From positions 1,302,001 through 1,366,000 of the forward strand of contig NZ_AP024897.1 in the NCBI RefSeq assembly GCF_024529975.1: a DNA stretch of 64,000 bases, given 5' to 3'. Made by a program: the position numbers and the translations under genes. The stretch is from Vibrio quintilis (GTDB lineage Bacteria > Pseudomonadota > Gammaproteobacteria > Enterobacterales > Vibrionaceae). The notes beneath the pieces are model-generated. The model saw only the letters and a list, made by a program, of their open reading frames with translations. It did no database searches and was not told the origin of the DNA. Positions 19,083 through 29,400 of the stretch are shown piece by piece. Positions within the stretch are counted from its first letter, which is position 1. Each line of letters begins with the position of its first letter.

Positions 19083-19490
19083 ATGGACGTTGCAGTTGAA
19101 AACAAAGCCGATGAAATCAAAGCCGATGAAACCAATGTTGTTCCTCAAACAAAAAAGAAACGGGCCTTTTATAAAACCACGATTTGGCTGACCGTGGTGA
19201 TGGTGTATATGATTTTAGTCACCGTCGTTGGTTATATTGCCTTTTATGATCAGGATTTTAATAATCCGACAAATACGTTGAATGCCTATGTACACGTGCT
19301 TCAGGATCAGGCAGATGCAGGTAAAACGCTGCCGAAAGCCATGAATGAAGTCGTGGTACAAATGATGAAATCCGAAGTTGAGAATGATGAGGGTCTGCAG
19401 GAACTGGCGACTCAGTCATTCAATATTATTCTCGGCGGGTTACTTGCGTTTCTCTCTGCATCGGCCGCGATGGTGTTCAGGAATGACTGA
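19083..19490 (+). CDS. Small membrane protein with two transmembrane helices, function unknown
   Basis: The protein has 135 residues. A charged N-terminus (KADEIKADET, then QTKKKR) precedes a membrane helix at about 33-55, a loop of about 55 residues rich in E and Q, and a second helix at about 110-131. Both ends are predicted cytoplasmic with the loop periplasmic. AAGGAG lies seven bases before the ATG, a strong initiation signal, so I regard it as real. I do not recognise a family. No neighbour gives a functional clue; a 179-base gap separates it from the ErcA-like gene. Confidence 0.65.
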   Translation: MDVAVENKADEIKADETNVVPQTKKKRAFYKTTIWLTVVMVYMILVTVVGYIAFYDQDFNNPTNTLNAYVHVLQDQADAGKTLPKAMNEVVVQMMKSEVENDEGLQELATQSFNIILGGLLAFLSASAAMVFRND

Positions 19491-19669
19491 CCCCCATGCG
19501 CTGTGGGTTTCCTTATATAGTTTTGAATCTATAGTTTTGAATCCTCCGGGTTGCTCCGGGGATCAATATGAACTAAACCTTTATAAGATACTTAATAAAA
19601 ACAAAGAGATCATACCATATTAAGCTCACTGCCATTGTGGCATTTGGACGTCGTTATGGAGGGATCGTT

Positions 19670-20827
19670 ATGGCGCTCTACGATATGAGGAAGTTTGTCG
19701 CTCCTGAATTTATTTTTGGCGTCGGAGCCCGCCACCGGGTTGGTTTTTATGCCCGAAATATGGATGCCCGGCGGGTGCTGATCGTTTCTGATGATGGTGT
19801 GATGGATGCCGGATGGACCCGGCAGGCGCAAGACGATTTAGACGAATTTGGTATCGAGTCGGTTGTATTTCATGGTTTGACGCCGAATCCCAAAGATTAT
19901 GAAGTCATGACCGGTGCTAAATTCTACCGGGATAATGAGTGCGATGTGATTGTCGCTGTCGGTGGCGGCAGTGTGATTGACTGCGCCAAAGCGATTGGTG
20001 TGGTGCATGCCAATGGCCGGGATATCTGGGATTATGAAGGTGTTGACCGGATTGATATCCCCGGGCCACCTCTGATTTGTATCCCGACCACGGCAGGGAC
20101 TGCGGCCGATATTTCTCAGTTTTGTATTATTCTGAATTCTCAGGAACGCTACAAAATGGCCATCATCAGTAAAAGTATGGTGCCGGATGTGGCGCTGGTT
20201 GACCCGATGACCACCACCACAGTCGGGCAGGGATTAACTGCGGCCACCGGTATTGATGCGCTGACCCACGCGATTGAAGCTTATGTATCAACGGCAAGCT
20301 CTCCGATTGTCGATGTCCATGCAACCACAGCAATGGGGCTTATCTGGAATAATATTGAACAGGCCGTGGCTCATCCGGATAAGATTGAAGCCAGAGAAAA
20401 CATGATGCTGGGGTCGCTGCAGGCCGGGCTGGCTTTTTCTAATGCCAGTCTGGGCGCGGTACATGCGATGGCGCATGCGCTGGGTGGTTATTTAGACCTG
20501 CCACATGGTGAGTGTAATGCGATGCTGCTCGATCACGTCATCCGTTTTAACATGTTGAAAAGCAGTGATAAATACCAGCAGATTGCGCAGGCAATCGGCA
20601 TTAAAACCAAAGGCATGACGACGCAGGACTGCAGCCGAAAAGTCGCTCAGTCTATCAGTGAGCTTCGCGATCGGGTTCATATTATGAGCCGGCTGTCTCA
20701 GGTCGGTGTTCATTCTTCAGATATACCGGAACTGGCACACCATGCCTTTCATGATGCATGTATCGTGACAAATCCGAGACAGGCATCCATTGCGGATATA
20801 AAGGCGATTTATGGTGAAGCAATGTGA
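19670..20827 (+). CDS. ercA: ErcA-like iron-containing alcohol dehydrogenase
   Basis: The start at 19670 has GGAGGG six bases upstream and gives 385 residues beginning MALYDMRKFVAPEF; a start at 19637 would add residues not expected in the family. It is a group III iron-containing dehydrogenase: VGGGSVIDCAK binds the nucleotide, and D196, H200, H265 and H279 match the iron ligands. The sequence resembles ErcA, a dehydrogenase-like regulatory protein of the ethanol-oxidation signalling network in Pseudomonas. Its end overlaps the next gene, a PAS-GGDEF-EAL protein, by 17 bases, which supports a signalling role. The symbol is by resemblance only. Confidence 0.82.
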   Translation: MALYDMRKFVAPEFIFGVGARHRVGFYARNMDARRVLIVSDDGVMDAGWTRQAQDDLDEFGIESVVFHGLTPNPKDYEVMTGAKFYRDNECDVIVAVGGGSVIDCAKAIGVVHANGRDIWDYEGVDRIDIPGPPLICIPTTAGTAADISQFCIILNSQERYKMAIISKSMVPDVALVDPMTTTTVGQGLTAATGIDALTHAIEAYVSTASSPIVDVHATTAMGLIWNNIEQAVAHPDKIEARENMMLGSLQAGLAFSNASLGAVHAMAHALGGYLDLPHGECNAMLLDHVIRFNMLKSSDKYQQIAQAIGIKTKGMTTQDCSRKVAQSISELRDRVHIMSRLSQVGVHSSDIPELAHHAFHDACIVTNPRQASIADIKAIYGEAM

Positions 20828-22976
20828 TAAGAATGACAGAAGCAAACGGCGTGAACAGATCATCGGTCTGGGAGAGCGTTCTTTCCGTAAAAGCTATTAC
20901 CCGCAGTTTAAGCGCAATACTGAGCGTCTCGAACGGTTTAAAACCCTGCTCGATCAGACGTCAGATTTTGTCATGCTGGTATCTTTGCCGGAGCAGGTGA
21001 TTACAGATGTAAATCGTGCTACAGAAACTTTGTTTGGTGTCATGCCCGGCCGGTTGATCGGACATGCGCTGAAAACGCTGCCCCTTGATGGGATTGATGC
21101 TGTGATTACAATCCTGAAGGATGATCTGGAAAGGGCAAAGAAACAGGTCTCGGTCGAGACTCATTTTTTTGAGCTGCGGTTAATTAAGGAGCAACAACCG
21201 GTATGGCTGGACCTTTCTTATCGGGTCGCCCGTCTGGAAAGACAGTATTATGCCGTGATGGTCGGACGTGATATTACCGAGCGCAAGCGCCAGCATGAAT
21301 TGCTGGAGGGGTTGTTAGCCGAAAAAGAAGCGATATTAGATAATGCGATTGTCGGGCTGGCCTGGATTCGGGACCGGATCATTATCTCCTGCAACCGGCG
21401 TCTTGAGGAGATGCTTGGCTACGCGCCGGGCGCCATTCACGGCAAATCAACCCGGATTCTGTATGAAAGCGATGAAACCTTCAGTGACTTCGGCACTGAT
21501 GCTTACCGGGCACTGTCAAACGGAGAAGCATTTACCGGTGCGACTCAGCTCTGCCGGGCCGATGGCAAGCCAATCTGGTGCGAATTAACCGGCAATTCGA
21601 TTGAGTCCTGTCATGAGGAAAATGGCAGTGTATGGATTATCTCTGATATCAACCAGCTGCGGTTAACGCAGGAGAAGGCGGTTTTTCTTTCCCACCATGA
21701 CGCACTCACTCAACTGCCCAATCACCGCTTGCTGGAAGACCGGCTGAATCAGGCCATTACAGCGGCCGCCCGGAAAGGGAAAGTGACGGGTCTGATTAAT
21801 CTGGATCTGGACCGGTTCAAGCACGTCAATGAACTGTTGGGTTACCATGACAGTAATCAGTTACTGGTCCGGGTCGCTGAGCGTCTGGCGTCCTGTATCG
21901 GTGAACAGGACACATTGTGCCGTCAGGGAGGGGATGAATTTTTGATTCTGTTACCGGAGTTATCCGATACCGATGGCTGCTTTCCGGTATTAAGCCAGAT
22001 CTTCAGCGAGTTTGAAAAAGAATTCATCGTCAATGATCGTGAGTTACTGCTGAGCTGTTCTTTAGGCGTTGCTTTTTATCCTCAGGATGGCGATAACTTC
22101 GAGGAGTTGCTCAGTAAAGCTGATATGGCGATGTATGAAGCAAAAGATGCCGGAAGAAATACCTATCGCTTTTTCAATTCTGAGATGAATGACCATGCCA
22201 GCCAGCAATTAACCATTGCGTTTGATTTACGCAAGGCACTGGAATTACATCAGTTTGAATTATATTTCCAGCCGCAGATCGACATCGCAACCGGGCAGCT
22301 GATTGGTGCTGAAGCGTTGATCCGGTGGCACCATCCAACGCTTGGTCTGGTTTCTCCGGGGCAGTTTATTCCGGTTGCGGAAGACACCGGCTTAATCGTT
22401 CCGATTGGGGAATGGGTGCTGCAGGAAGCCTGTCGGGCGGCAGATAACTGGCGCCGGCAGGGGTTTGTCAATGCGGTTGTCGCGGTGAATTTATCTGCGG
22501 TACAGTTTGAGCAGGGAAATATAGAAGAGGCGGTCTTCCGGGCGATTGAATCTTCCGGCATTTTTCCTGAGATGCTGGAACTGGAGCTGACCGAGTCCAT
22601 CATGTTGCGGGATACGGACAATGTACTGGCAACGGTGAAACGCCTGAAAATGATGGGATGTAAGCTCTCGATTGATGATTTCGGGACCGGTTATTCCAGT
22701 CTGGCTTACCTGAAGCAGTTTGCGGTCGACAAATTAAAAATCGATCAGGTGTTTATTCATGAGCTGACCCGGAATCCGGATGATGCGGTGATCGTCCGTA
22801 CCGTCATTCATATGGCAAAGAGTCTCGGCCTGAAAACCATCGCCGAAGGCATCGAAACTGAAGATATCCTGGAATTACTCAAAGTCTACCGGTGCGATGA
22901 AGCGCAGGGATACCTGACCGGCCGCCCGATGCCGGCGGCTGATTTTCTGATCTGGCTGAAAAAGAATCTTGACTGA
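20811..22976 (+). CDS. PAS-PAS-GGDEF-EAL c-di-GMP turnover protein
   Basis: The 721-residue protein has no membrane segments. There are two PAS domains (about residues 40-150 and 168-280), a GGDEF domain with an intact RQGGDEF signature near residue 370 but no RxxD I-site (GEQD instead), and an EAL domain. The EAL motif is AEALIRW near 499; downstream catalytic motifs NLSAVQF, ELTES, DDFGTGYSSLAY, KLKIDQVF and EGIET are all present, so phosphodiesterase activity is expected. The start lies inside the end of the ErcA-like gene, implying translational coupling. The PAS domains may sense redox state or a small ligand tied to alcohol metabolism. Confidence 0.9.
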   Translation: MVKQCDKNDRSKRREQIIGLGERSFRKSYYPQFKRNTERLERFKTLLDQTSDFVMLVSLPEQVITDVNRATETLFGVMPGRLIGHALKTLPLDGIDAVITILKDDLERAKKQVSVETHFFELRLIKEQQPVWLDLSYRVARLERQYYAVMVGRDITERKRQHELLEGLLAEKEAILDNAIVGLAWIRDRIIISCNRRLEEMLGYAPGAIHGKSTRILYESDETFSDFGTDAYRALSNGEAFTGATQLCRADGKPIWCELTGNSIESCHEENGSVWIISDINQLRLTQEKAVFLSHHDALTQLPNHRLLEDRLNQAITAAARKGKVTGLINLDLDRFKHVNELLGYHDSNQLLVRVAERLASCIGEQDTLCRQGGDEFLILLPELSDTDGCFPVLSQIFSEFEKEFIVNDRELLLSCSLGVAFYPQDGDNFEELLSKADMAMYEAKDAGRNTYRFFNSEMNDHASQQLTIAFDLRKALELHQFELYFQPQIDIATGQLIGAEALIRWHHPTLGLVSPGQFIPVAEDTGLIVPIGEWVLQEACRAADNWRRQGFVNAVVAVNLSAVQFEQGNIEEAVFRAIESSGIFPEMLELELTESIMLRDTDNVLATVKRLKMMGCKLSIDDFGTGYSSLAYLKQFAVDKLKIDQVFIHELTRNPDDAVIVRTVIHMAKSLGLKTIAEGIETEDILELLKVYRCDEAQGYLTGRPMPAADFLIWLKKNLD

Positions 22977-23005
22977 AACCTGCATCTTCAGGTTGTTTGG
23001 GTATA
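22977..23005. repeat. Palindromic repeat, AACCTG/CAGGTT family (copy 4, partial)
   Basis: It begins at the base after the GGDEF-EAL stop codon. AACCTG-CATCTT-CAGGTT is intact, followed by GTTTGGGTATA, but the outer left arm is missing, replaced by the coding end of the gene. Confidence 0.8.
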
Positions 23006-23033
23006 AGTCAAAGGTTTACAGGGTGAAAAAACA

Positions 23034-23507
23034 TCAGTCCTCACCTGCACAAACAAACCAGTGCGGATGATCGGCAGGTTCACAGAAATAGTAGATGCTT
23101 TTATCTTTTAGTTGTGCAATCGCCTGATCAATTGAAGGCACTTGTGTTTCTTCAGTAGAGTCATCAGAAGAATAAACATAGTATCGGTTCGTTAAATAGT
23201 AGTTGGAGTAGTTAGTAAAATATGCAATTCTGAAAGCAGCGCTGTATCCAAAAATGATCCGGTGAATACCGGCTTTATCTGCTAAATTTATCATTTGTTT
23301 CTCAACATGCGATAGCTGTTTTTTATTGCTCAATTCGTTTATCCAATAATCTTTAAATACTTTTGATGTATTCGGCGTCTGGTTTATCATCACCTGATTT
23401 AAATTGAGCAATGATTCAGGCAGTTTTTTGTTTGGTTGAGGGATCGGAAAAAAATAATAAGCCCATAACAGTCCGGTACAGAGAATAAGTAATATATATT
23501 TTTTCAT
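23034..23507 (-). CDS. Small exported or membrane-anchored protein, function unknown
   Basis: I choose the ATG at 23507 (MKKYILLILCTGLLWAYYFF), which follows AAAGG at a normal distance; a GTG 15 bases upstream is possible. This gives 157 residues, with a single hydrophobic helix at residues 4-22 acting as signal or anchor and a soluble domain rich in Tyr and Asn. The end contains two cysteines (FCEPADHPHWFVC). Base composition is more AT-rich than the neighbours. No family is recognised. It stands alone between the GGDEF-EAL gene (convergent) and the injection-system locus. Confidence 0.6.
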   Translation of the reverse strand: MKKYILLILCTGLLWAYYFFPIPQPNKKLPESLLNLNQVMINQTPNTSKVFKDYWINELSNKKQLSHVEKQMINLADKAGIHRIIFGYSAAFRIAYFTNYSNYYLTNRYYVYSSDDSTEETQVPSIDQAIAQLKDKSIYYFCEPADHPHWFVCAGED

Positions 23508-23807
23508 TGTTGACCTTTGCACCTGTGGGGCAATTTTGAATACTGACGAATCGGGTAGGGAGCTTTTTCGATATAATTCATCAAAATCACCGGGGTAATT
23601 TGGCTTGGGTCCGGGTAGTCGTGATATCTTTTTTCTGTTAACTCAAATGAGGATATTTTAATTTCCACTTTTGATGCTGTCTATTGTATAAAAATATAAA
23701 AAGCAGGAAACAGATATTCAGCCCAGATCATATCGGGATTTATTGTTCAATTGAATATTAGTGAATTGTTAACCCCGCCTGTCCCTGCAAATTTTCGTTC
23801 ATCAATG
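23508..23807. other. Gene-free gap at the 3' end of the injection-system locus
   Basis: AT-rich sequence without a gene. One dispersed motif (GCCTGTCCCTGC near 23777) lies 30 bases beyond the stop of the 879-residue membrane protein gene. I see no convincing hairpin terminator. Confidence 0.6.
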
Positions 23808-26447
23808 TTACGGCTTATCTCCTTCCCGGTTTGCCAGCCAGACTGCTGCCAGAATCAGTCCCGTCATCAGCATAAACGCAAAGACAATCTCTAGCTGATA
23901 ATCTTTGAAAAACGGGTCGGCGATAAATACCAGCATCAGGGCCAACACTGATGCACAGCTGAATGCGACAAATGGCAGGCTGTTCAGATGCCTGCGCAGC
24001 GGATAAATCCACATACTGCTGACCAGCAGCACAATCATTATCGTGAAAATACCGGCCAGTGTGACCCGCAGCAGCCAGCGGTTCGGGCAGACAAAGTTCA
24101 TCACATGGGTGAAGGTTTGCCTGAGTTGATTCAGCAGCGGATAAAGCAGCGGACTTTCAGGAAAAAAAGTGGCACTGATCAGCTGTTGGTCTGCTTCGTC
24201 TAAAGGAACCGGCCAGAACGCGGCACCGGCATAATTCCAGCTGGATAACCTGACCAACCGGTCAAGTGCGTTTTTTTGTCCCCGGCTGTCAGCGGTAACC
24301 AGGACCGGCACGATATCCGGAAATATCTTTGCCACGGTTTCCTGATCCTGTTGCCCGCCAAGCCACGCCTGTAACTCGCGGATTTGACTGATTTCATCCA
24401 GATCATGCTGTGTTGCAGGCTGCTCTGCAGAAGTATTGTCCGGCGGATTGCTGGCGGGATCGCCGGGCAGGGTAATGAGCAGGTTGGTCAGCCGGGCTAA
24501 CTGATTCAGGTTGTCCAGATCATAGATGTTTTCCGGATCACCATATGAGTGGCTGGTGATGGTTTTCACCGGAATCACAATATTCAGAAAATACCGGTCG
24601 CCGGGGGTTGCGGTAAGCTGGTCTGATACCGGCACACCCAGCAGCGCTGCTTTCAGGCGACGTACAAAATCAAGAAAGATCTGTTGACTGGCTTCGTCAT
24701 TCAGCGGGGATAAGTCCAGATACAGTGTCACGCCATCTCCCATGGTTGGCACCGGGGACAGACCAAAGGAGAGCAATGGTTTCATCTGATTGACAAATCG
24801 TTTGCCGAGCGGTTGTTTCACCGCTGCCACCAGTGAGGTCACCAGATCGGTTGCGTTGGTTCTTCTGGTCAATATCCGGATCAACTGTGCTTTAGTCAGA
24901 TGTTTCGGCGTGGTGACCACCAAATCAACGGCACTGCGATAGCGTTTTGCCGTCTGAAGAAATTGCGTAAATTCAGGCCGATTTTGCCAGTTGGGTGGCA
25001 GGATGAGTTCAGCATTGTCCCCGGCAGGTTTGATGACGGCGGCGATGTAACCAATCCGGTCAAGCTGACTGAAGCGAATCGTCTCCCGGGGGGTGCCGCC
25101 TTTTGCGGCAGGGCTTCCTGATAAGGACCAGTACGGCGCAAAACCATAGAAAGTACCATCACTTTGTATAGCCGGTTTACTGTCCTGACAGCCACAATCA
25201 TCCGGTGCCTCCCATAGCATGGGTGTCTGGCTTTGAGGCATGTTTCCTTCTTTTTTCGCCAAATCCAGAATGCTTTCTGCGGCTTCGCCGGAAGTCGGTA
25301 AACCCGCCAGTTTGAAGGCCATCGCAATCATCAGATCGCTGGCAAATGCCTGATTCTGTAGTGGTGCCAGCTTTTTCAGCAGAGCTTTGTCTACTGGTAC
25401 CAGATTGTCCTGATTCAGGATATTTTGCAGCGCACCGGGCTTCATTTGCCAGATGATTTGTTGGGGTGCAGCAGATTGAAAATTAATCGTGGTTTCTTTG
25501 TCGCCGGGTTGAGTCGTGTTGCTATCGGTTTTATTTTGGGGGTTATCTGTACCGCCGGATTTGATTTTCAGGGTCTGAGCCGGTGCGGCGGGTAAACTCA
25601 GTCTCTGAGACTCAATTAATGCATTGATATCGACACTTTTGCCCAGTTTGGCAAACGCTTCATGCAACGTATTGAACAACGTGCTGCGTTGTTCAAACTG
25701 TTGGGATTCCAGCTTTTGTAGTTTTGCCAGAATGGCCTGACGCTGGCCGAGCCGGGTTAAATCTGCAGCCGTGAGCTGATAATAAACGGGTAAATCCGGT
25801 GTCGTGTCTTCTTTCCGTATTTCTGGTTGTGAAGTTTTCTGAACAATTCCGGCGATAATTTTATCGGCGATTTCACTTTGTTTCAGGTGGAGTAATGTGG
25901 TGGGTGCAATATATCCGCGCCAGTTCGGATACAAGGCATTTAAGTAGGTGGCCCGGTCTAAATCAATCAGAATGGATTCCATGAATGCCTGATGGCTGGC
26001 GGGCTGTACGACGTCAAATTCAGCACAGAAATAGGCCAGCCAGCTGCGGGTGACTTTGCCCCAGCGACCGTCATTGAGATATTTGTCATCGTGCGGGAAC
26101 TGAGGATCGTCCTGATACAGCGCGTTGAGCTGATACTGAATGGTCCGGACATCATACGGCGCTTTGTCATCCCGTAGCCGCAGATTGCATTTCTCAAACT
26201 CGCTGCCTGCGCGGATGGCGTCGGATGATGTCTGACTGGTGTTATTTACCGTTGCGGAGGCGGTGGTTGCTGTTGTGGGGACAGGCACCGTTGCGGGGAC
26301 AGACGTTGTTGCCGTTGTGGAGGATGCAGCAGTGGGGACAGGCGGGATAAATCCCCAGAAAATCAGGACGAAACAGAACAACCACGGAAGCAGTGAAACC
26401 GGTCGTGTGCACCGGTTTTTCAGACATCGGGAGAGTAATTGGATCAT
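23808..26447 (-). CDS. Large envelope protein of the injection-system locus (PG-binding-like, GH18-like, membrane-anchored)
   Basis: The 879-residue protein starts with one hydrophobic helix (about 19-38). A Thr/Pro/Val-rich linker follows that contains dispersed-motif peptides (TSVPATVPVPT). A peptidoglycan-binding-like segment lies at about 85-145 (RTIQYQLNALY to GRWGKVTRSWLAYFC), and a GH18-like region at about 440-720 begins FYGFAPYWSLSG. Three membrane helices end the protein (about 783-803, 812-830, 843-863). A catalytic DxxDxDxE motif is not evident. It is the last gene of the locus, 12 bases after the tape-measure gene, so it belongs to the operon. I infer an envelope-anchoring or wall-interacting component; there is no counterpart I can name in Afp or PVC. 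Confidence 0.7.
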   Translation of the reverse strand: MIQLLSRCLKNRCTRPVSLLPWLFCFVLIFWGFIPPVPTAASSTTATTSVPATVPVPTTATTASATVNNTSQTSSDAIRAGSEFEKCNLRLRDDKAPYDVRTIQYQLNALYQDDPQFPHDDKYLNDGRWGKVTRSWLAYFCAEFDVVQPASHQAFMESILIDLDRATYLNALYPNWRGYIAPTTLLHLKQSEIADKIIAGIVQKTSQPEIRKEDTTPDLPVYYQLTAADLTRLGQRQAILAKLQKLESQQFEQRSTLFNTLHEAFAKLGKSVDINALIESQRLSLPAAPAQTLKIKSGGTDNPQNKTDSNTTQPGDKETTINFQSAAPQQIIWQMKPGALQNILNQDNLVPVDKALLKKLAPLQNQAFASDLMIAMAFKLAGLPTSGEAAESILDLAKKEGNMPQSQTPMLWEAPDDCGCQDSKPAIQSDGTFYGFAPYWSLSGSPAAKGGTPRETIRFSQLDRIGYIAAVIKPAGDNAELILPPNWQNRPEFTQFLQTAKRYRSAVDLVVTTPKHLTKAQLIRILTRRTNATDLVTSLVAAVKQPLGKRFVNQMKPLLSFGLSPVPTMGDGVTLYLDLSPLNDEASQQIFLDFVRRLKAALLGVPVSDQLTATPGDRYFLNIVIPVKTITSHSYGDPENIYDLDNLNQLARLTNLLITLPGDPASNPPDNTSAEQPATQHDLDEISQIRELQAWLGGQQDQETVAKIFPDIVPVLVTADSRGQKNALDRLVRLSSWNYAGAAFWPVPLDEADQQLISATFFPESPLLYPLLNQLRQTFTHVMNFVCPNRWLLRVTLAGIFTIMIVLLVSSMWIYPLRRHLNSLPFVAFSCASVLALMLVFIADPFFKDYQLEIVFAFMLMTGLILAAVWLANREGDKP
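26277..26345. repeat. Three GGGGACAG motifs inside the membrane-protein gene
   Basis: Copies at about 26277, 26297 and 26334 share orientation and encode, on the minus strand, VPVPT, SVPAT and PPVPT in the linker just after the first membrane helix. Confidence 0.8.
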
Positions 26448-26459
26448 GATGTACCTTCC

Positions 26460-29400
26460 TTAACGCCAGGTGACAAACAGGGGTTTGTCCATCCATGGGT
26501 ATTTGATGGTTTGAAAGCTCCAGGGCAGCTGATCGAGTAACATATCGAACGGACCGGGAAACACATCCAGCTGCCACTGTTTTTCCGTTTCGGAGAGATT
26601 GCCGCCCCGCTGAAAAAAGGTGGTTTGTAACCCTTCAACCGAGGTCGAACCCAGGGCTTTCCAGTGACCAATCATTGCCTGAAGCAGTCCTTCTATCAGG
26701 CTTTCCGCATCTTGCGGCAGTAAAATGGTGAAAGGCACCGGTTCATGCAGTGCCATGCCGCACAGGACTTTATTCAGCATCAGCAGATATTCCGGCGCTT
26801 CATTGGTGCCGTCTGTCAGCCATTGCAGGCAGAAAATCGCCTGCTGGCGGGTTTGCGGGCTGATGAATTGCTGTCCGTCGGTTAGTTCAAGGCGTTGCAG
26901 CAACATGGGAATATAGGTCGAAGCCAGCACCAGCCCGGCATTGATGATCGGGATGGGCTCTCCGGTGATTTCATTGTCATTTGTGGCATCCGGATGCTGC
27001 CATTGCAGCGGTTCGGGTTTGGAAATTTCTGCCTGAGTTGAGGTGTCTGTCCCTGTAAGCGCTTCTGCCGGAAGAGTTGAGGTGTCTGTCCCTGTAAGCG
27101 CTTCTGCCGGAACAATTGGGGTGTCTGTCCCTGCAGGAATAGGGGCGTCTGTCCCCGGAATTTTCGGAGACAGAGTGCCTGTCCTTTCAGTCTCACCAGC
27201 CGGGGCAATTGAGGCGTCTGTCCTTTCAATCCTTTCAATATCACTTTTCATTTCATCCGCCAGCGCTTTCAGCCATGCTGCCTCTGAGGGCAGTTGCTGT
27301 GCCAGTTGCTGAGTTAGGATACGGCGTCTGTCCCCACTATTTCCTCTGTCCCCACTATTTCCTGAAGCGGTGTGGTGTCTGTCCTCACAATTCTCAGAAA
27401 GGAGATTATCGCGTCTGTCCTCATTAGAGGGAGGATGTGGAACTGCGGTATTCAGACAGGCTGCAATACGGGCATCATCTGCCAGATCACTGAGCAATTG
27501 CCGGAAAAGCGTGCTGAAGGTGCCCTGAATATCCTGTAGTAACCAGCGGTGATAGACGATATGCCAGAAAGCCATCCGAACGGATGTTTGTCTTTCGGTG
27601 AACTGTCCTCCGGTGAGCAGCATCAGCGCGCTGTAAAGGGTGGTGAGAAAAGCCATCCGTTGCGGATAACGGCTGCTAAAAAGCGCCATATGACATTCAT
27701 CATCAAGTGTTTTAATCCAGCGGTTGCATTGCTGCTGTGACTGAAGCTGAATCGCCAGTCGTCGCCACAGTGTGTCATGGTGATTGTGAATGAGGTGGCA
27801 GACTGCATTGCTGGTCAGCATGTCCGGCAGAGTGACCATATCACCGTTCAGCCACGCTGTCAGTCCGGCGGGTTCCTGCAATGCAGCCAGCCATGGTTGC
27901 CATTGCGTTTGGATCTGGTTGCTTCCGTTCAGTGTTTGTCTGAGTCGCAGTTGTAACTGTTCACTGGCCTGAATTTCTGTCTGGTCAGGATGAAGTTTTT
28001 GCAGCTCACGGCGTAACGCATGGCACCAGTCTCTGATGGTTTTGGGGGGCTGAGGCCGGAAGATCAGACGGTAGAACACATATGCTGGCAGCGCTGTTGC
28101 CTGAAACAGACGGATAAGTTGTGGCAGAAACGGACGTAAATGTTGCCACAGTGATGGTGCCAGTGTTGTGATGAGTTGCTGTTGGGCATCCGGAGAAAAA
28201 TGCCCGATCGCGTAGTCAGTGGCGTCGCTGTGGCTGATGTGACGAAGAAAGCGGCGAACGTCTGTCCGTTGGGATTCAGTCAGTATGATTCCGTCCGGAT
28301 GCCCGGGTAACTGATTGAGCCACTGGCTGGCCGTCAGACCGGCCGCATGATCGAAGTGGGTGAGAATCGGGGTTAAGTCATCCTGAAACCTGACCGGTAA
28401 CGTGTCGATGGTCAGGAAGGTTTGAATCAGCAGACGCAGATTCAGATTGTGCCGTGCTGCCAGCTGTGTCATCAGGGACGCCAGATAACTGCGGCGGTTA
28501 AATTCGCTGCCGCGCTCTGCCAGCAGATAGGTCAGACTGATCGTCCAGAGACTGATTTGCAGCGCATGGACAGGAAGTGGCGGTGTGACCGGGAGATGCC
28601 GGGACACTGTTGGGGCCATGTGAACCACGCTTTCGACCACAGGTGCAGCGGCCGGGTCGATCAGCGTGACGAGTGCCAGTCGTGCCGGGTGATCAAACTG
28701 TTCTGCCCACTGCTGACGGCGGGTTTCATTTGCACCCAACTGATGCAGCAGGGGTTGAATCTGCGTTTGATGCGTGTCCAGCCACTCTGTCGGCAGCGTT
28801 TTCCATTTGCCGGAATCAGGGTGCAGCAGTATCTGTATCAGGGTGCGAAGATGTGTCAAAGACGCGGGTTGTTGTGCTGGTGAAAATGATTCTGACTGAT
28901 ATTGCCACCACTGGGTTACTTTCAACAATGCATCGCTGGTCAATGCATCAACCGGGGCGGCAGGTTCTGGTTGCCCGTGTTGCCTTAGCACCAGCAACAG
29001 TGTCATCAGCTCGTGTTGCGGCTCATCAGTCAATGCGGCGATCATCGCCTCAATCAGCAGATTCTGACTGATATTTCGCCGGGCCGCCATCTGGCGTACG
29101 AGTGATTGCAGATAGCTGCGGCGGTTAAACTCACTGCCACGCTCTGTCAGCAAATAGCCCAAAGTGAACTGCCACAGGCTGACCCGCAGTGCTGCATCTG
29201 TCATCGCTGATGAATTTACAGAAGTTGCAGGAGAAGTTGCAGGGACAGGCGCTTTTGTTGTTGCCGGTAGGGCAGCCGGTTTTGCAGGGACAGGCACTCC
29301 AAATTCTGTTTTTGCAGGGACAGACGCCCCAAATTCTGTCGCAGGTGCTGCAGATTTAGCGGGGACAGGCGCGATAAAAATCCGGCGTTTGCCGATGATG

